This document shows positions 8,490 to 16,799 of a DNA stretch of 64,000 nucleotides, one piece after another. Every line of letters begins with the position of its first letter. Position 1 is the first letter of the stretch. Source of the stretch: an uncultured bacterium (GTDB lineage: Bacteria; Bacteroidota; Bacteroidia; Bacteroidales; Bacteroidaceae); NCBI GenBank assembly GCA_905214795.1, contig CAJMNM010000005.1:62001-126000 (forward strand), given 5' to 3'. The position numbers and the translations under genes were made by a program. Below the pieces are notes generated by a model. That model ran no database searches and was not told where the DNA came from. It saw only the letters and a program-made list of their open reading frames with translations.

Positions 8490-10070
8490 TTCTTAATACA
8501 AAAACGGTGCAGCTGTTTTCAGTGGTGTCAAAGGGTAGCATGTTACCGGATTTCTGGATTATTTGTTGGTTTTCGGTTCGTCGGGTTTTAATGGAGCCTT
8601 GATGAGGTTGAATATAACATTTGAATATTAGAAGATACAAAGCTTGTTTCTGCCATTTGTTGCTTTGTATGAAATGCATTTTTTTCAGAATGTAAATAAA
8701 TTATACCATTTCGTATGATGCGTGTTTTTCTCTATACTTTTTTCTTTTGACAGATATAATCAGACGCTTTTTGTGGCGTTTTTCCGGAAAGTCAGTAGAC
8801 GGAAAGTCTTTTCAAGTCTTGAGACTTATACCCGGAAAAGGGACGTTTTTTGTATCGGATAAACTTGATGGGATGGTGCGTATGGTAATATCTTATTACA
8901 TTTTGCGCCAAGTGGCAGTTTGTGAATGAAAAGTCGTGCATGTATTGCTAACCTATGAAACGCCTACTGTTATGAAAAAATCCTCTACTGTTATGAAATA
9001 TTTATGTACGGTTACAAAATCTCGATTTTGTAGGAAAAATATAGAATATCTACGGTTATATTCCTGGTTATTAGTAGATTATGAATACGGAGGCGCTGTA
9101 AGGGTGGCGGATCTGTTTTTTTGTAAAAATAATTTCTAAAAACGGGCGTGTTTCAGATGATGATATTTTTTCTGTACGGTTACGAATTTCGTTTCATACG
9201 GTTATGGGTTTAACCGTAACCGTGCAGAAAATAATTTGTAAAGTGCAGAAATAATTTTCTCTACGGTTACGAAAAAATTCGTAACCGTATGCATTTTGTT
9301 TTTATTCTGCGCAGAAAGTTCTGATTTACGATGAAATATTTACATTTTAAAAAGTATATTCCTGTGCCTGTAATGAGATTCCAGAGGGGTAATAAAGTGC
9401 GGAAAGAAGGAGAAATAGAGTGATTATTTGTGTGTCTCCGTGTCTTTATTTAAAAACAGACTTTCCGAATTGAGGTAAAAATCCTGTTTTTTACAGTCGG
9501 GTGGATGTGTTGACTGAAAAACGATTAAAAAATGCGGTTCCGAATTTTGAATTATGATAATATGATAACCGGATTTAAATTATTTTTGTTTTGTTTTCTG
9601 CTAAAATGAGATTAAAATATAAAAACAAAGGCGGTTTTTGTGTAAAAATGATAATATGAAAATATTGCAAAACGATTCCGAAAAAGTGGATTTAAGTGGT
9701 TTTTCGGGGTAAAAAGTTGAGGTTATGGCACGAAAAAATGCTTTTTCGTAAAGCGATGAGTAGAACCAGAACTTCTTAAAATTGATGTGATAAGTAAACT
9801 ATATTTACCATAAGAAGAAAAGAAATATAAAAATCTTTCTCTTTTGCCGTTTGGCGGACAGTGTAATGATAAATATGTTTTAATGGTAGATTAAAAATAG
9901 TTGAACCCAATAGATTTTATCCAGACAAATTGGTTAAATTTTTAAATTATCGGTAAATTTGCCAAAGTATCATTTTAGCTAATAATATATGTATGAAACA
10001 TAGTATAATTTGCATAGAAACATTATAAGTAACTTAAATAGTAAAGAATTAGCATAAAATTGAAAATATA
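8490..10070. other. Gene-poor AT-rich region with dispersed repeats
   Basis: About 1.6 kb without a credible gene. Frames of 60-67 codons exist but run through the repeats and have no recognisable domain. A weak hairpin (ATACAAAGC at 8635-8643 with GCTTTGTAT at 8662-8670) may terminate the MerR-type transcript. The middle holds the TACGGTTACG repeat cluster. A short palindrome (ACGAAAAA/TTTTTCGT, 9730-9749) lies further on. A possible promoter for the next gene is TTG at 9930-9932, 21 bases, TAAATTTG at 9954-9961. The rest shows nothing I can name. Confidence 0.6.
8965..9289. repeat. Cluster of TACGGTTACG / CGTAACCGTA repeats, copy A
   Basis: About nine copies of a 10-base core occur in both orientations: 8965-8974, 8986-8995 (both TACTGTTATG variants), 9007-9016, 9051-9060, 9175-9184, 9197-9206, 9215-9224 (inverted), 9262-9271 and 9280-9289 (inverted). 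The last two form a perfect 12-base stem with a four-base loop (9262-9289). GTGCAGAAA-like spacers separate some copies. The same family recurs at 55017-55154, also in a gene-poor stretch. The function is unknown; candidates are extragenic palindromic elements or protein-binding sites. Confidence 0.75.
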
Positions 10071-11012
10071 ATGGAAAATAAAGAAATATACGGAAACCAG
10101 TGTGGAAGTGATAGTGCTTTCACCAGGAAAGCGAGGCTGCTTCAGTCGATGTATAGGGTGGAGATAGGCGAAGAGGAAGGATTCGGACCAACAAGAACCT
10201 CCAAGCGTAAATACGGGAACATGATTAGTGGGGGTGAGGTGTCCGGAAAGAACTTTCTGATGACGGAGACTTTCGAGTATGCCAAGGAAAGAGTGGCTAA
10301 CAAAAGGGAAAATGAGACGATAGACGGGTTTAGGCTGTTCAACAATCTGCTATCGAGCCAGCCGATGGCATTTAACTTGTTCCATCCCCTAATGTTGCTG
10401 TTGAAGCAGAATCCGGCAATGGTTACGCTTGCTGTGAAGTCAGTCTTCAGGAACTTCCCGGTATTTGAGGTAACGGAAATCGGTCTGGAGTTTATACCGA
10501 CACCGATTGACAAGTACACGAATGACAAGTCTGCTATGGATGCGTATATTAGTTTCTTGGACAACAAGGGCGGGAAGCATATTATCGCTATTGAGACGAA
10601 ATACACAGATGTGCTCGGTGTGAATGAGGCCAGCCATTGTGAGGAGCAGAAACAGATGCTCATTGATACCGGGCTGTTCAGTACAGACTTTGAGGAACTG
10701 TTGAAGGGAGGTAAGGTAAAATTAACGCAGATTTATAGAAATCTTTTGCTTACAGAGCGGTACAGGATGGTCGAAGGTTTGAAAGATTCGTATTCTGTGG
10801 TTCTTTCACCAAAGGATCATCCGTCAACCGAAGAGGAAATCAAGTCGGTTACAGAGTATCTGAAGCCGGAGTTTTCCTATAAACTGAGTGCTGTTTCCCT
10901 AGAGGACTTTGTGGATTCGATGATACAGTATCTGCCAGAATATTATGCCCAGGTTTATGAGAGGTTCAAAGGCAGATACTTGGAATTTGGGAAGGTGGAT
11001 TTGAATTTATGA
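10071..11012 (+). CDS. Predicted PD-(D/E)XK restriction-type nuclease, PGN_0703-like
   Basis: A 313-residue protein resembling the PGN_0703-like branch of PD-(D/E)XK nucleases. The candidate active site is Asp157 followed by a beta-hairpin-like stretch and E175-T-K177 in AIETKY, the D...ExK pattern of this fold. The N-terminal part is basic and may bind DNA. Homologues are annotated as putative restriction endonucleases; specificity cannot be read from the sequence. There is no methyltransferase gene beside it. The gene is followed after 38 bases by a phospholipase-D-type nuclease gene on the same strand, so the two are probably co-transcribed. The flanking DNA is AT-rich and repeat-bearing, consistent with an accessory island. 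Confidence 0.65.
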   Translation: MENKEIYGNQCGSDSAFTRKARLLQSMYRVEIGEEEGFGPTRTSKRKYGNMISGGEVSGKNFLMTETFEYAKERVANKRENETIDGFRLFNNLLSSQPMAFNLFHPLMLLLKQNPAMVTLAVKSVFRNFPVFEVTEIGLEFIPTPIDKYTNDKSAMDAYISFLDNKGGKHIIAIETKYTDVLGVNEASHCEEQKQMLIDTGLFSTDFEELLKGGKVKLTQIYRNLLLTERYRMVEGLKDSYSVVLSPKDHPSTEEEIKSVTEYLKPEFSYKLSAVSLEDFVDSMIQYLPEYYAQVYERFKGRYLEFGKVDLNL

Positions 11013-11050
11013 CAGAATCAAAAGTGTAAATAATATATTAAATATCTATT

Positions 11051-12130
11051 ATGGGAAATATCAGATTTACGATAAAAGATGAAGTGGAAAATCTGCTGTC
11101 AGATGCCATAGAGGTCAACATTGCTGTTGCTCTGTGCAGTAATTATGCAATCAATGCCTTACAGAATGTTCAAAAAAACTGTAAACTTCGAATAGTTATC
11201 GGCGTGGATTTGCCAACGCCTTTAGAAGCTTTAAGGACACTTAAAAACAGATATAAGAAGAAGGCAAGAATATATACCGAATCATTTTTCCATCCTAAGG
11301 TCTATATCTTCAGGCTGAAAAATAAGGAATTAGTGGCTTATATCGGTTCTGGGAATTTTACAGAAGGAGGTCTGCTTAATAATATCGAAGTATTCTATAA
11401 GATAGAAGACCAAGACGAATGTAATAATATATCAGGATGGTTTGAAAACGTATTCAATAAGTCTTTATGTATAACAGATAATTTTCTCATTGAGTATAAG
11501 GAATACAGCAAGAAATGGATTAAAGAAGAAAACAAAAGAAAGTTTGAGATTAAGTGCCTACTGAATGAGGTAAATGAGAAGAAGCGTCTGTTCGATAGTC
11601 TGAAGGTTAAACTAAAAGAAATAAGAGAAGGAAAGGAATATGAGGAAATTTGCAAAAAGAGAACAAATACGGTGTCAAGAATAAAGGAAGCATTAGATTA
11701 TGATAACGGTTTTGTAAATATCGATATTGATAAGTTCTTGAAGATAAAGGAACTTGGGAACATCAGACAAAGCTATAAGAAGGATTTAAAGCAAGCAGTA
11801 AAATCACATAAATTGAGGGATTTGTTTCTTTTGTTATGTGATGATGATGAAAGTATTGAAGAACGATATAAGGCAGCAACAGAGGAATACAAAATACGCG
11901 GATGTGATAAAAATATGATTACAAAAGTGCTTGCTGTTCATGATCCTCAGAAATATATGTTATGGAATGGAGTGACCGAGGAGATTATGCATAGGTATGA
12001 TATTAGGTTTGAAAGAGGAACAAAAGAATATCAGAAGTACGGTCATTTGTGTATTGAGTTTAAGGAAATAATATCAGAGTTGAAAATAAAGGACTTCGTT
12101 GTACTGGATTTGATGATGTTTTATGTGTAA
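11051..12130 (+). CDS. Phospholipase-D-superfamily nuclease-like protein with coiled coil
   Basis: A 359-residue protein. The N-terminal 120 residues carry one HKD-like motif: H81-P-K83 followed by GSGNFTEGG at 99-107. A single motif implies that the active site forms by dimerisation, as in Nuc or the BfiI/NgoFVII restriction enzymes (family knowledge). Residues about 165-205 are lysine- and glutamate-rich and probably form a coiled coil. The last 120 residues form a separate globular domain (MITKVLAVHDPQKYMLWNG), of a kind I associate with McrB-type and other restriction proteins, though I cannot name it with certainty. It is probably co-transcribed with the upstream PD-(D/E)XK gene. Codon use is very AT-rich, like the rest of the island. 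Confidence 0.6.
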   Translation: MGNIRFTIKDEVENLLSDAIEVNIAVALCSNYAINALQNVQKNCKLRIVIGVDLPTPLEALRTLKNRYKKKARIYTESFFHPKVYIFRLKNKELVAYIGSGNFTEGGLLNNIEVFYKIEDQDECNNISGWFENVFNKSLCITDNFLIEYKEYSKKWIKEENKRKFEIKCLLNEVNEKKRLFDSLKVKLKEIREGKEYEEICKKRTNTVSRIKEALDYDNGFVNIDIDKFLKIKELGNIRQSYKKDLKQAVKSHKLRDLFLLLCDDDESIEERYKAATEEYKIRGCDKNMITKVLAVHDPQKYMLWNGVTEEIMHRYDIRFERGTKEYQKYGHLCIEFKEIISELKIKDFVVLDLMMFYV

Positions 12131-12240
12131 GACATGTATTTCTTATGTATGCTTCAAATAATATTGAATTAGAACTTCATTTAGATATATAACAGAAGAA
12201 AAATATTATATTTGCGTTCAACACAAATAGTTTTGAGTTG

Positions 12241-12438
12241 ATGGAAAAACTTAATAGGATAAAATTATACTGGTAGAGAATTTGAGGACCGGGAAATGGT
12301 TGACTGAAGCCCTTGGGTAAGGATTAGTCAACTGTTTCAAAGTGGTGTACAAACACATCGCAGTTGGATTTATATACTTTGGCTAAAATAGCAGAACTGT
12401 TGGAAATGAATATTAAGGACTTACTTAATAATAGATGA
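12241..12438 (+). pseudogene. Decayed XRE-family helix-turn-helix regulator
   Basis: Reading across frames recovers almost a whole 65-residue XRE regulator: MEKLNRIKL in the first frame, LVENLRTGKWLTEAL one base out of phase, then GKD-stop-STVSKWCTNTSQ and LDLYTLAKIAELLEMN to a final TGA. One base is missing near 12270 and one is extra near 12325, so the start and stop are in phase again. An additional TAG interrupts the recognition-helix region. A TATATTTG -10-like box survives at 12207-12214. Homologues of this regulator commonly precede restriction-modification genes in Bacteroidota. The T5orf172-DUF4268 gene starts two bases after its stop, so it was probably the controlled partner. Confidence 0.75.
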
Positions 12439-12439
12439 T

Positions 12440-13270
12440 ATGAAGAATCAAGAATCAGGGTATGTATATATATTAACCAATCCGAGTTTTAAGGAAGACT
12501 GGATAAAGATAGGGAAAAGTTCGAGACCGGTTGATGTAAGATCTAAGGAACTTGATAATACTGCAGTACCATTGCCTTTTGAGATATTTGCTACTATCAA
12601 GACTTCAAAGTATAATGAAGTAGAGAAGATTGTCCATAAGACAATAGACAGACTTACCAACCTTCGTATCAGGCAGAACAGGGAGTTCTTCAATGTCGCT
12701 CCGCAAGTAGCCCTGGATATATTCAGGGATATAGCAACAGCTATAGATGATGCTGAGATAATCGAATACGAAAACAACCAGCCTATAGACAATGAAACAG
12801 GAATTGCATCAGCCAATAGGGCAGTAAATCGTTCATCTGATACAGCTATGTCAGATACGGCTTCTATCCAACTGGAATTTTGGACGAGATTCAATGAGAA
12901 TGCTTATACAGATACTGCATTTTCATCAAAGTTCAAGCTACGCAAACCATATGCACAACATTGGTATGATTTAAGTGTAGGCTCATCTAATTTTCATATC
13001 TGCATGACAGCCAGCAGACAGAAAAGAGGGCTGTCAGTTGGTCTGTATATAGACAGCGATAAAAGTATCTTTTACAAATTTCAGTCCATGTCACAGCAGA
13101 TAGAAGAAGAACTGGGTATGAAAGTTCAATGGAGAGAAGCCAACAAAGCATCAAGATTTTTAATTGAGCGAGCTTTTGATATAGATGATAAGCGGACTTG
13201 GGATGACGGTATAAATTGGCTTTATAAGATGTGCTGCAAGTTTAAAGAGTTGGTGGAAAAATACAAGTAA
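12440..13270 (+). CDS. T5orf172 (GIY-YIG-like) and DUF4268 fusion protein
   Basis: A 276-residue two-domain protein. Residues about 7-90 match the T5orf172/MUG113 type of GIY-YIG-like domain: GYVYILTNP, then KIGKSSRP, and REFF near the end. After a linker, residues about 148-270 fit DUF4268, with FWTRF, a central SVGLYIDSD strand, IEEELGMKVQW and a terminal WDDGINWLYK. DUF4268 is often attached to restriction-endonuclease-like proteins, and T5orf172 occurs in phage and mobile-element proteins, so a DNA-targeting role is a reasonable inference, not proven. It begins two bases after the decayed regulator and is followed by its own terminator. Confidence 0.65.
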   Translation: MKNQESGYVYILTNPSFKEDWIKIGKSSRPVDVRSKELDNTAVPLPFEIFATIKTSKYNEVEKIVHKTIDRLTNLRIRQNREFFNVAPQVALDIFRDIATAIDDAEIIEYENNQPIDNETGIASANRAVNRSSDTAMSDTASIQLEFWTRFNENAYTDTAFSSKFKLRKPYAQHWYDLSVGSSNFHICMTASRQKRGLSVGLYIDSDKSIFYKFQSMSQQIEEELGMKVQWREANKASRFLIERAFDIDDKRTWDDGINWLYKMCCKFKELVEKYK

Positions 13271-13611
13271 CAACTGTAAAACACTGAATTATAAAATAAC
13301 AGAATATCATATTCAATTCATAGATAACGTGAATATAGGGGCATAAACAATAAGTTACCCGCCATTGATAGAATCTGTATCAATAGCGGGCTTTTCCTTT
13401 CAATGAAATGCCAGGCGGCTACTGCCGAAAGGTCTTTTCAATGAAGTTGGCAAAAGAATGGCATATTGTGAATATTCAATCTCTGAGATACTTCGATTTC
13501 GTTATACAGACTTTTAAAAGCTGTAGAGATGTCCGGGTGGGATATGATAACTCAGCCATATTCTCTGCATTAGGAAGGGGAACGGTTGGAACAGTTTCTG
13601 TACCGGCACTT
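13271..13611. other. Intergenic region between the nuclease island and the GH38 gene
   Basis: Holds one intrinsic terminator (13358-13400) and about 210 further bases in which I recognise nothing. A frame of 84 codons starting at 13408 runs into the end of the convergent GH38 gene and has no domain I know, so I do not call it. This is the right boundary of the accessory island; I find no direct repeat or tRNA there that would mark an attachment site. Confidence 0.5.
13358..13400 (+). terminator. Intrinsic terminator after the T5orf172-DUF4268 gene
   Basis: Arms CCCGCCATTGATA (13358-13370) and TATCAATAGCGGG (13378-13390) pair with a single C/A mismatch around a seven-base loop and are followed by CTTTTCCTTT. 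It lies about 90 bases past the stop. Confidence 0.75.
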
Positions 13612-16524
13612 TTAGAAAGTGAGTTTCAACGTCGCCATGCCGTATGGTTTCATCGTAAGTGACCCGTTTACAGGCTGCGTGGGCTGTTCCTCAAACTTGC
13701 AAAGTGACACGGAAGACGGACGGCGTGCAGGGAAGTCCATAGTCACATTCTCCTCCTTATCAGATACGGACCGCAGACGGACAACCATTTCGTTGTCTTT
13801 TTCTGTGGATTTCAGTATGGTGACGTATACGGCCGGATTGTCAATTGTGATGACCGGTTTTATGTCTGGAGCCTTATTGGAAGTGACATGTAACAATGGT
13901 TGTGCTTGTTCCAATCCGAAACGGTTTGCGGAAACGGCATCATATTTTCCATGCGGGTAAATACGGTAGCGGAAGGTTACAGGACCTTCCTGGGTCAGCG
14001 GGAAATTGGTGTGCCAATGGTTATTCATTGCCCAGGAGTATACCGTGGAAGAAGGCTCAAGCTTTGTAAGCCATGGACCTTGGCCACCCCAACCTAATGA
14101 GATGTTAGCCGTGCGGTCGCCATATTCGAACAATGGAGCATCGAGAGCGCACCAGGTTACGCCGTGCGTATCGTTAGAAATGTCTAACCAGCGTTGTAAA
14201 GCAATCCAATTACGGTTTGCCTGTGGCCACTGGTCTTTCTCTACCTCCATGATGCCCCATGGGATGTCTACTTTTGTAGTACCCCGCGGCACGTTGAAAC
14301 CAAAACCGAAATGTATGCCGTCTTTATCCAATAACGGAAGTTTGTCTACCACGTTGGTAGTCTCAACCCACGGTTGTCCGGCTACCAGACGGATGGTACG
14401 GGTCACCGACCGGCATCCTTTCATTGTGGATTGTACTTTCAGTTCTACTACCAGTCCTCCCTGCTCGGTTACGGTAATAGACTGAACTTTGTCTGCTTCG
14501 GGTTTATTTTCGTTAGCCGGCAGCCAACTGCATGAATTGGCGCCACCGTCTGCCGACGGGTCGATATAGTTGTAATTATCTCCCACACGGGTCAAGGTTG
14601 CGATGTTTCCGGTCTTTTCATCAATTGTAACACGCAAGCAACCGTTGTCTAAAGTGTATCCTTCAATCTTGCAGGCATTTCCTGTGACGGCATCGCTTTC
14701 TACTACACGGTAATGACGCATTCCTAAGGCCGGTACGTCTGAAGCCAGAAATACCAGTTCGCCTGTAGATAGCCGTTGCGACGGAACAGCATTACCGGCA
14801 TTGTCTACCACCTTGTTACCTTTCTGACTTTCTGAGATGGACAGTGTTATCAGACCGTCGTGTGGCCATGACTGTGTGTTGAAGACAGTGATACCACCGG
14901 CTGATGGCCCTTCGCGTGGTCCCAGTGCGCCATCAGACTTGTCGGCAGCTAATCCCAGAGCTTCGTCGAGTAAGGTGATGGAACGTGATTCCGCTTCCTG
15001 AAAATAAGACCGTTTTACACGACTGATAGCTTCATGAAAATATGGTTCCCAGGGATTCTCAAAATCCCATGTATGTTCTGACCCCATTATGATATAGCGC
15101 CAGCCTTCATCAAAATCAGCACGGGGAGACTGTACTCCGCCGGCTAACATAGACCACACTGTTTCTGCCTGCACAATACGTTCCTTGTTGCGACGGTTTA
15201 TGGCAGTCAGTTCGGCCGCAGTTCCCAGTCCGTCTGTCCAGTATTCTGTATAATCTCCATGCACTACGGGCAGTTGGTCACCATACTTTTTTTCTAATGT
15301 AGACATGATTTCGTGTCCGCCACTGATGATAATTTTAGGAAAAGCATATTTTTTATTCCACTCATTCACTGCATATGGAACATCAGCATCTAACGGACTG
15401 TTATCCCATAATGTCCATGAAAGGACAATAAAGTCGTAGGGATATTTTTGTCGTTCTAATTCTGTTAAACGTTCACTAAAATCTACATTCGCACTTCCCA
15501 TCTGTATACGGCTTGGTACTTTTGTCGGATTACGTTGGCCAAACCAAGGCCGTCCTGTGGTATTGCCTTTATCCATACTACCGCTGTTGGAATACTTTCC
15601 CGGTTGCAGAAACAATACCTTTGACGAGCCGTCCGGTCCTACCCACCAAAAAGGCATTCCGTCTATACCATAGGCATGAGCGTTTCCGCCACGGTCTGTA
15701 TTCGGCCAGGAAATGACATATCGAATACCTTCCTGGGCCAGAACCGGTACTAATCCCCAGGAAATTCCGGGTATATCGAATTGTTGGAAAACATCTATCG
15801 GAACACCGGCCAACCGCTGCAATTCGCGTGAAAAACGGAACATGTGGAATAATTCCTCGTCCGAGCAGATGCTTGTATTTAAATTTACGTAGGCGGCATC
15901 AACAGACAAATCGCCACGTTTGATGGCAGATAGAATATCCGTTCTTTTTTCCTTATCCTTATTCCAAAGGCGTTCGATAGGCCATGTTACCTCCGGATTC
16001 CATACAAAACGCGCGCCGTCAACGTGACCGGACGTTTCCTGTGCCAGTCTGATACCTTCAATAACGTTTGTTGTGTGCAGTTTTTCCACGTTCTTGTGGG
16101 TGTTGGTGTAACCGATATCTACATGTGAATGATTGTATAGATATACGGTCCAATGACGCATGGGCTCCACTGTTACTTGTTTCTTTAATTTTTTAGTTTG
16201 GCTCCTTACGGTCAGCCAAATTTTTATAGTCTTATCGGTCGGCAAGGAAGAAGGAAGCAGCACCTCGATGGATGTTGAGTCGGAAGCATTAAGCTGGTAT
16301 GACGATGTTTCTTTTAATTTTTTATAAGCCACATCTACCCAAATGTTACCTTTTAATTCCGTTCCTTTAATATTAACGTTTATCAGACGTCCGGCTGAAC
16401 GGTCGGCTTTATATCCGTACAAAGGTTTTACCTCACAGGCAAAATCCTCTGGTATTACTTCTGCTGAAGCATGCAAAATTCCAGCAATACCCAATAAAAA
16501 CACAATTCCAAATTTGTTTTTCAT
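13612..16524 (-). CDS. Exported glycoside hydrolase family 38 (alpha-mannosidase-like) enzyme
   Basis: A 970-residue enzyme with a signal peptide (residues 1-21, HASAEV at the end). A beta-rich stretch (25-120) precedes the GH38 catalytic domain, which opens with HSHVDIGYT (H132, H134, D136, the metal ligands of the family). A candidate nucleophile is the Asp of QQFDIPG near residue 250. The central helical bundle and the long C-terminal beta domain (about 550-970) of GH38 follow. The family cleaves alpha-mannosides using a divalent metal; exact linkage and substrate are not readable. It has no SusC/SusD partners nearby, so it is an orphan carbohydrate gene rather than part of a polysaccharide utilisation locus. 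Confidence 0.8.
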   Translation of the reverse strand: MKNKFGIVFLLGIAGILHASAEVIPEDFACEVKPLYGYKADRSAGRLINVNIKGTELKGNIWVDVAYKKLKETSSYQLNASDSTSIEVLLPSSLPTDKTIKIWLTVRSQTKKLKKQVTVEPMRHWTVYLYNHSHVDIGYTNTHKNVEKLHTTNVIEGIRLAQETSGHVDGARFVWNPEVTWPIERLWNKDKEKRTDILSAIKRGDLSVDAAYVNLNTSICSDEELFHMFRFSRELQRLAGVPIDVFQQFDIPGISWGLVPVLAQEGIRYVISWPNTDRGGNAHAYGIDGMPFWWVGPDGSSKVLFLQPGKYSNSGSMDKGNTTGRPWFGQRNPTKVPSRIQMGSANVDFSERLTELERQKYPYDFIVLSWTLWDNSPLDADVPYAVNEWNKKYAFPKIIISGGHEIMSTLEKKYGDQLPVVHGDYTEYWTDGLGTAAELTAINRRNKERIVQAETVWSMLAGGVQSPRADFDEGWRYIIMGSEHTWDFENPWEPYFHEAISRVKRSYFQEAESRSITLLDEALGLAADKSDGALGPREGPSAGGITVFNTQSWPHDGLITLSISESQKGNKVVDNAGNAVPSQRLSTGELVFLASDVPALGMRHYRVVESDAVTGNACKIEGYTLDNGCLRVTIDEKTGNIATLTRVGDNYNYIDPSADGGANSCSWLPANENKPEADKVQSITVTEQGGLVVELKVQSTMKGCRSVTRTIRLVAGQPWVETTNVVDKLPLLDKDGIHFGFGFNVPRGTTKVDIPWGIMEVEKDQWPQANRNWIALQRWLDISNDTHGVTWCALDAPLFEYGDRTANISLGWGGQGPWLTKLEPSSTVYSWAMNNHWHTNFPLTQEGPVTFRYRIYPHGKYDAVSANRFGLEQAQPLLHVTSNKAPDIKPVITIDNPAVYVTILKSTEKDNEMVVRLRSVSDKEENVTMDFPARRPSSVSLCKFEEQPTQPVNGSLTMKPYGMATLKLTF

Positions 16525-16726
16525 AGATGATGTTTTTGTGAAACATCTGCAAAGTAACTTTAAAAAGAGTCTTGTAAAGGGGTGAAAACGTTCAAAAAAT
16601 ACTATAAAACCGTCAAATGTTTAATATATCCGGTTTTGTTTTTATTTTCTCAAGAAAATAATGATTTTGCGGGATTCCGAACGGCGGTTAATGTTGAATG
16701 AGGTGACGTAGGAGTTGTTTACAAAT

Positions 16727-16760
16727 ATCCCTCCTTGTTTTTGAACAAACAAGGAGGGAT
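16727..16760 (-). terminator. Terminator-like hairpin after the rel gene
   Basis: Fourteen-base perfect arms ATCCCTCCTTGTTT (16727-16740) and AAACAAGGAGGGAT (16747-16760) around a six-base loop. The tail on the minus strand is only ATTTGT, so termination may be weak. It ends the par-mltD-rel unit and lies between it and the GH38 gene. Confidence 0.65.
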
Positions 16761-16799
16761 TGGTATACTTTTTATTGAGGAAGTCGCATTCTGATTTGT

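Noticed and set aside
8747..8929. A 60-codon frame in the gene-poor region
   Set aside because: No recognisable domain, no ribosome-binding or promoter support, and AT-rich composition makes chance frames common.
8936..9139. A 67-codon frame through the repeat cluster
   Set aside because: Its residues mirror the repeat (TVMK, TVTK), there is no promoter or domain, and the repeats continue in both orientations outside the frame.
8965..9289. CRISPR array
   Set aside because: Units are only about ten bases, occur in both orientations and have irregular, partly repeated spacers; no cas genes are nearby.
9911..9925. TTATCCAGA as a DnaA box
   Set aside because: One near-match in AT-rich DNA without further copies is not evidence for an origin.
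13408..13662. An 84-codon frame after the island terminator
   Set aside because: It overlaps the end of the convergent GH38 gene and has no domain or promoter support.
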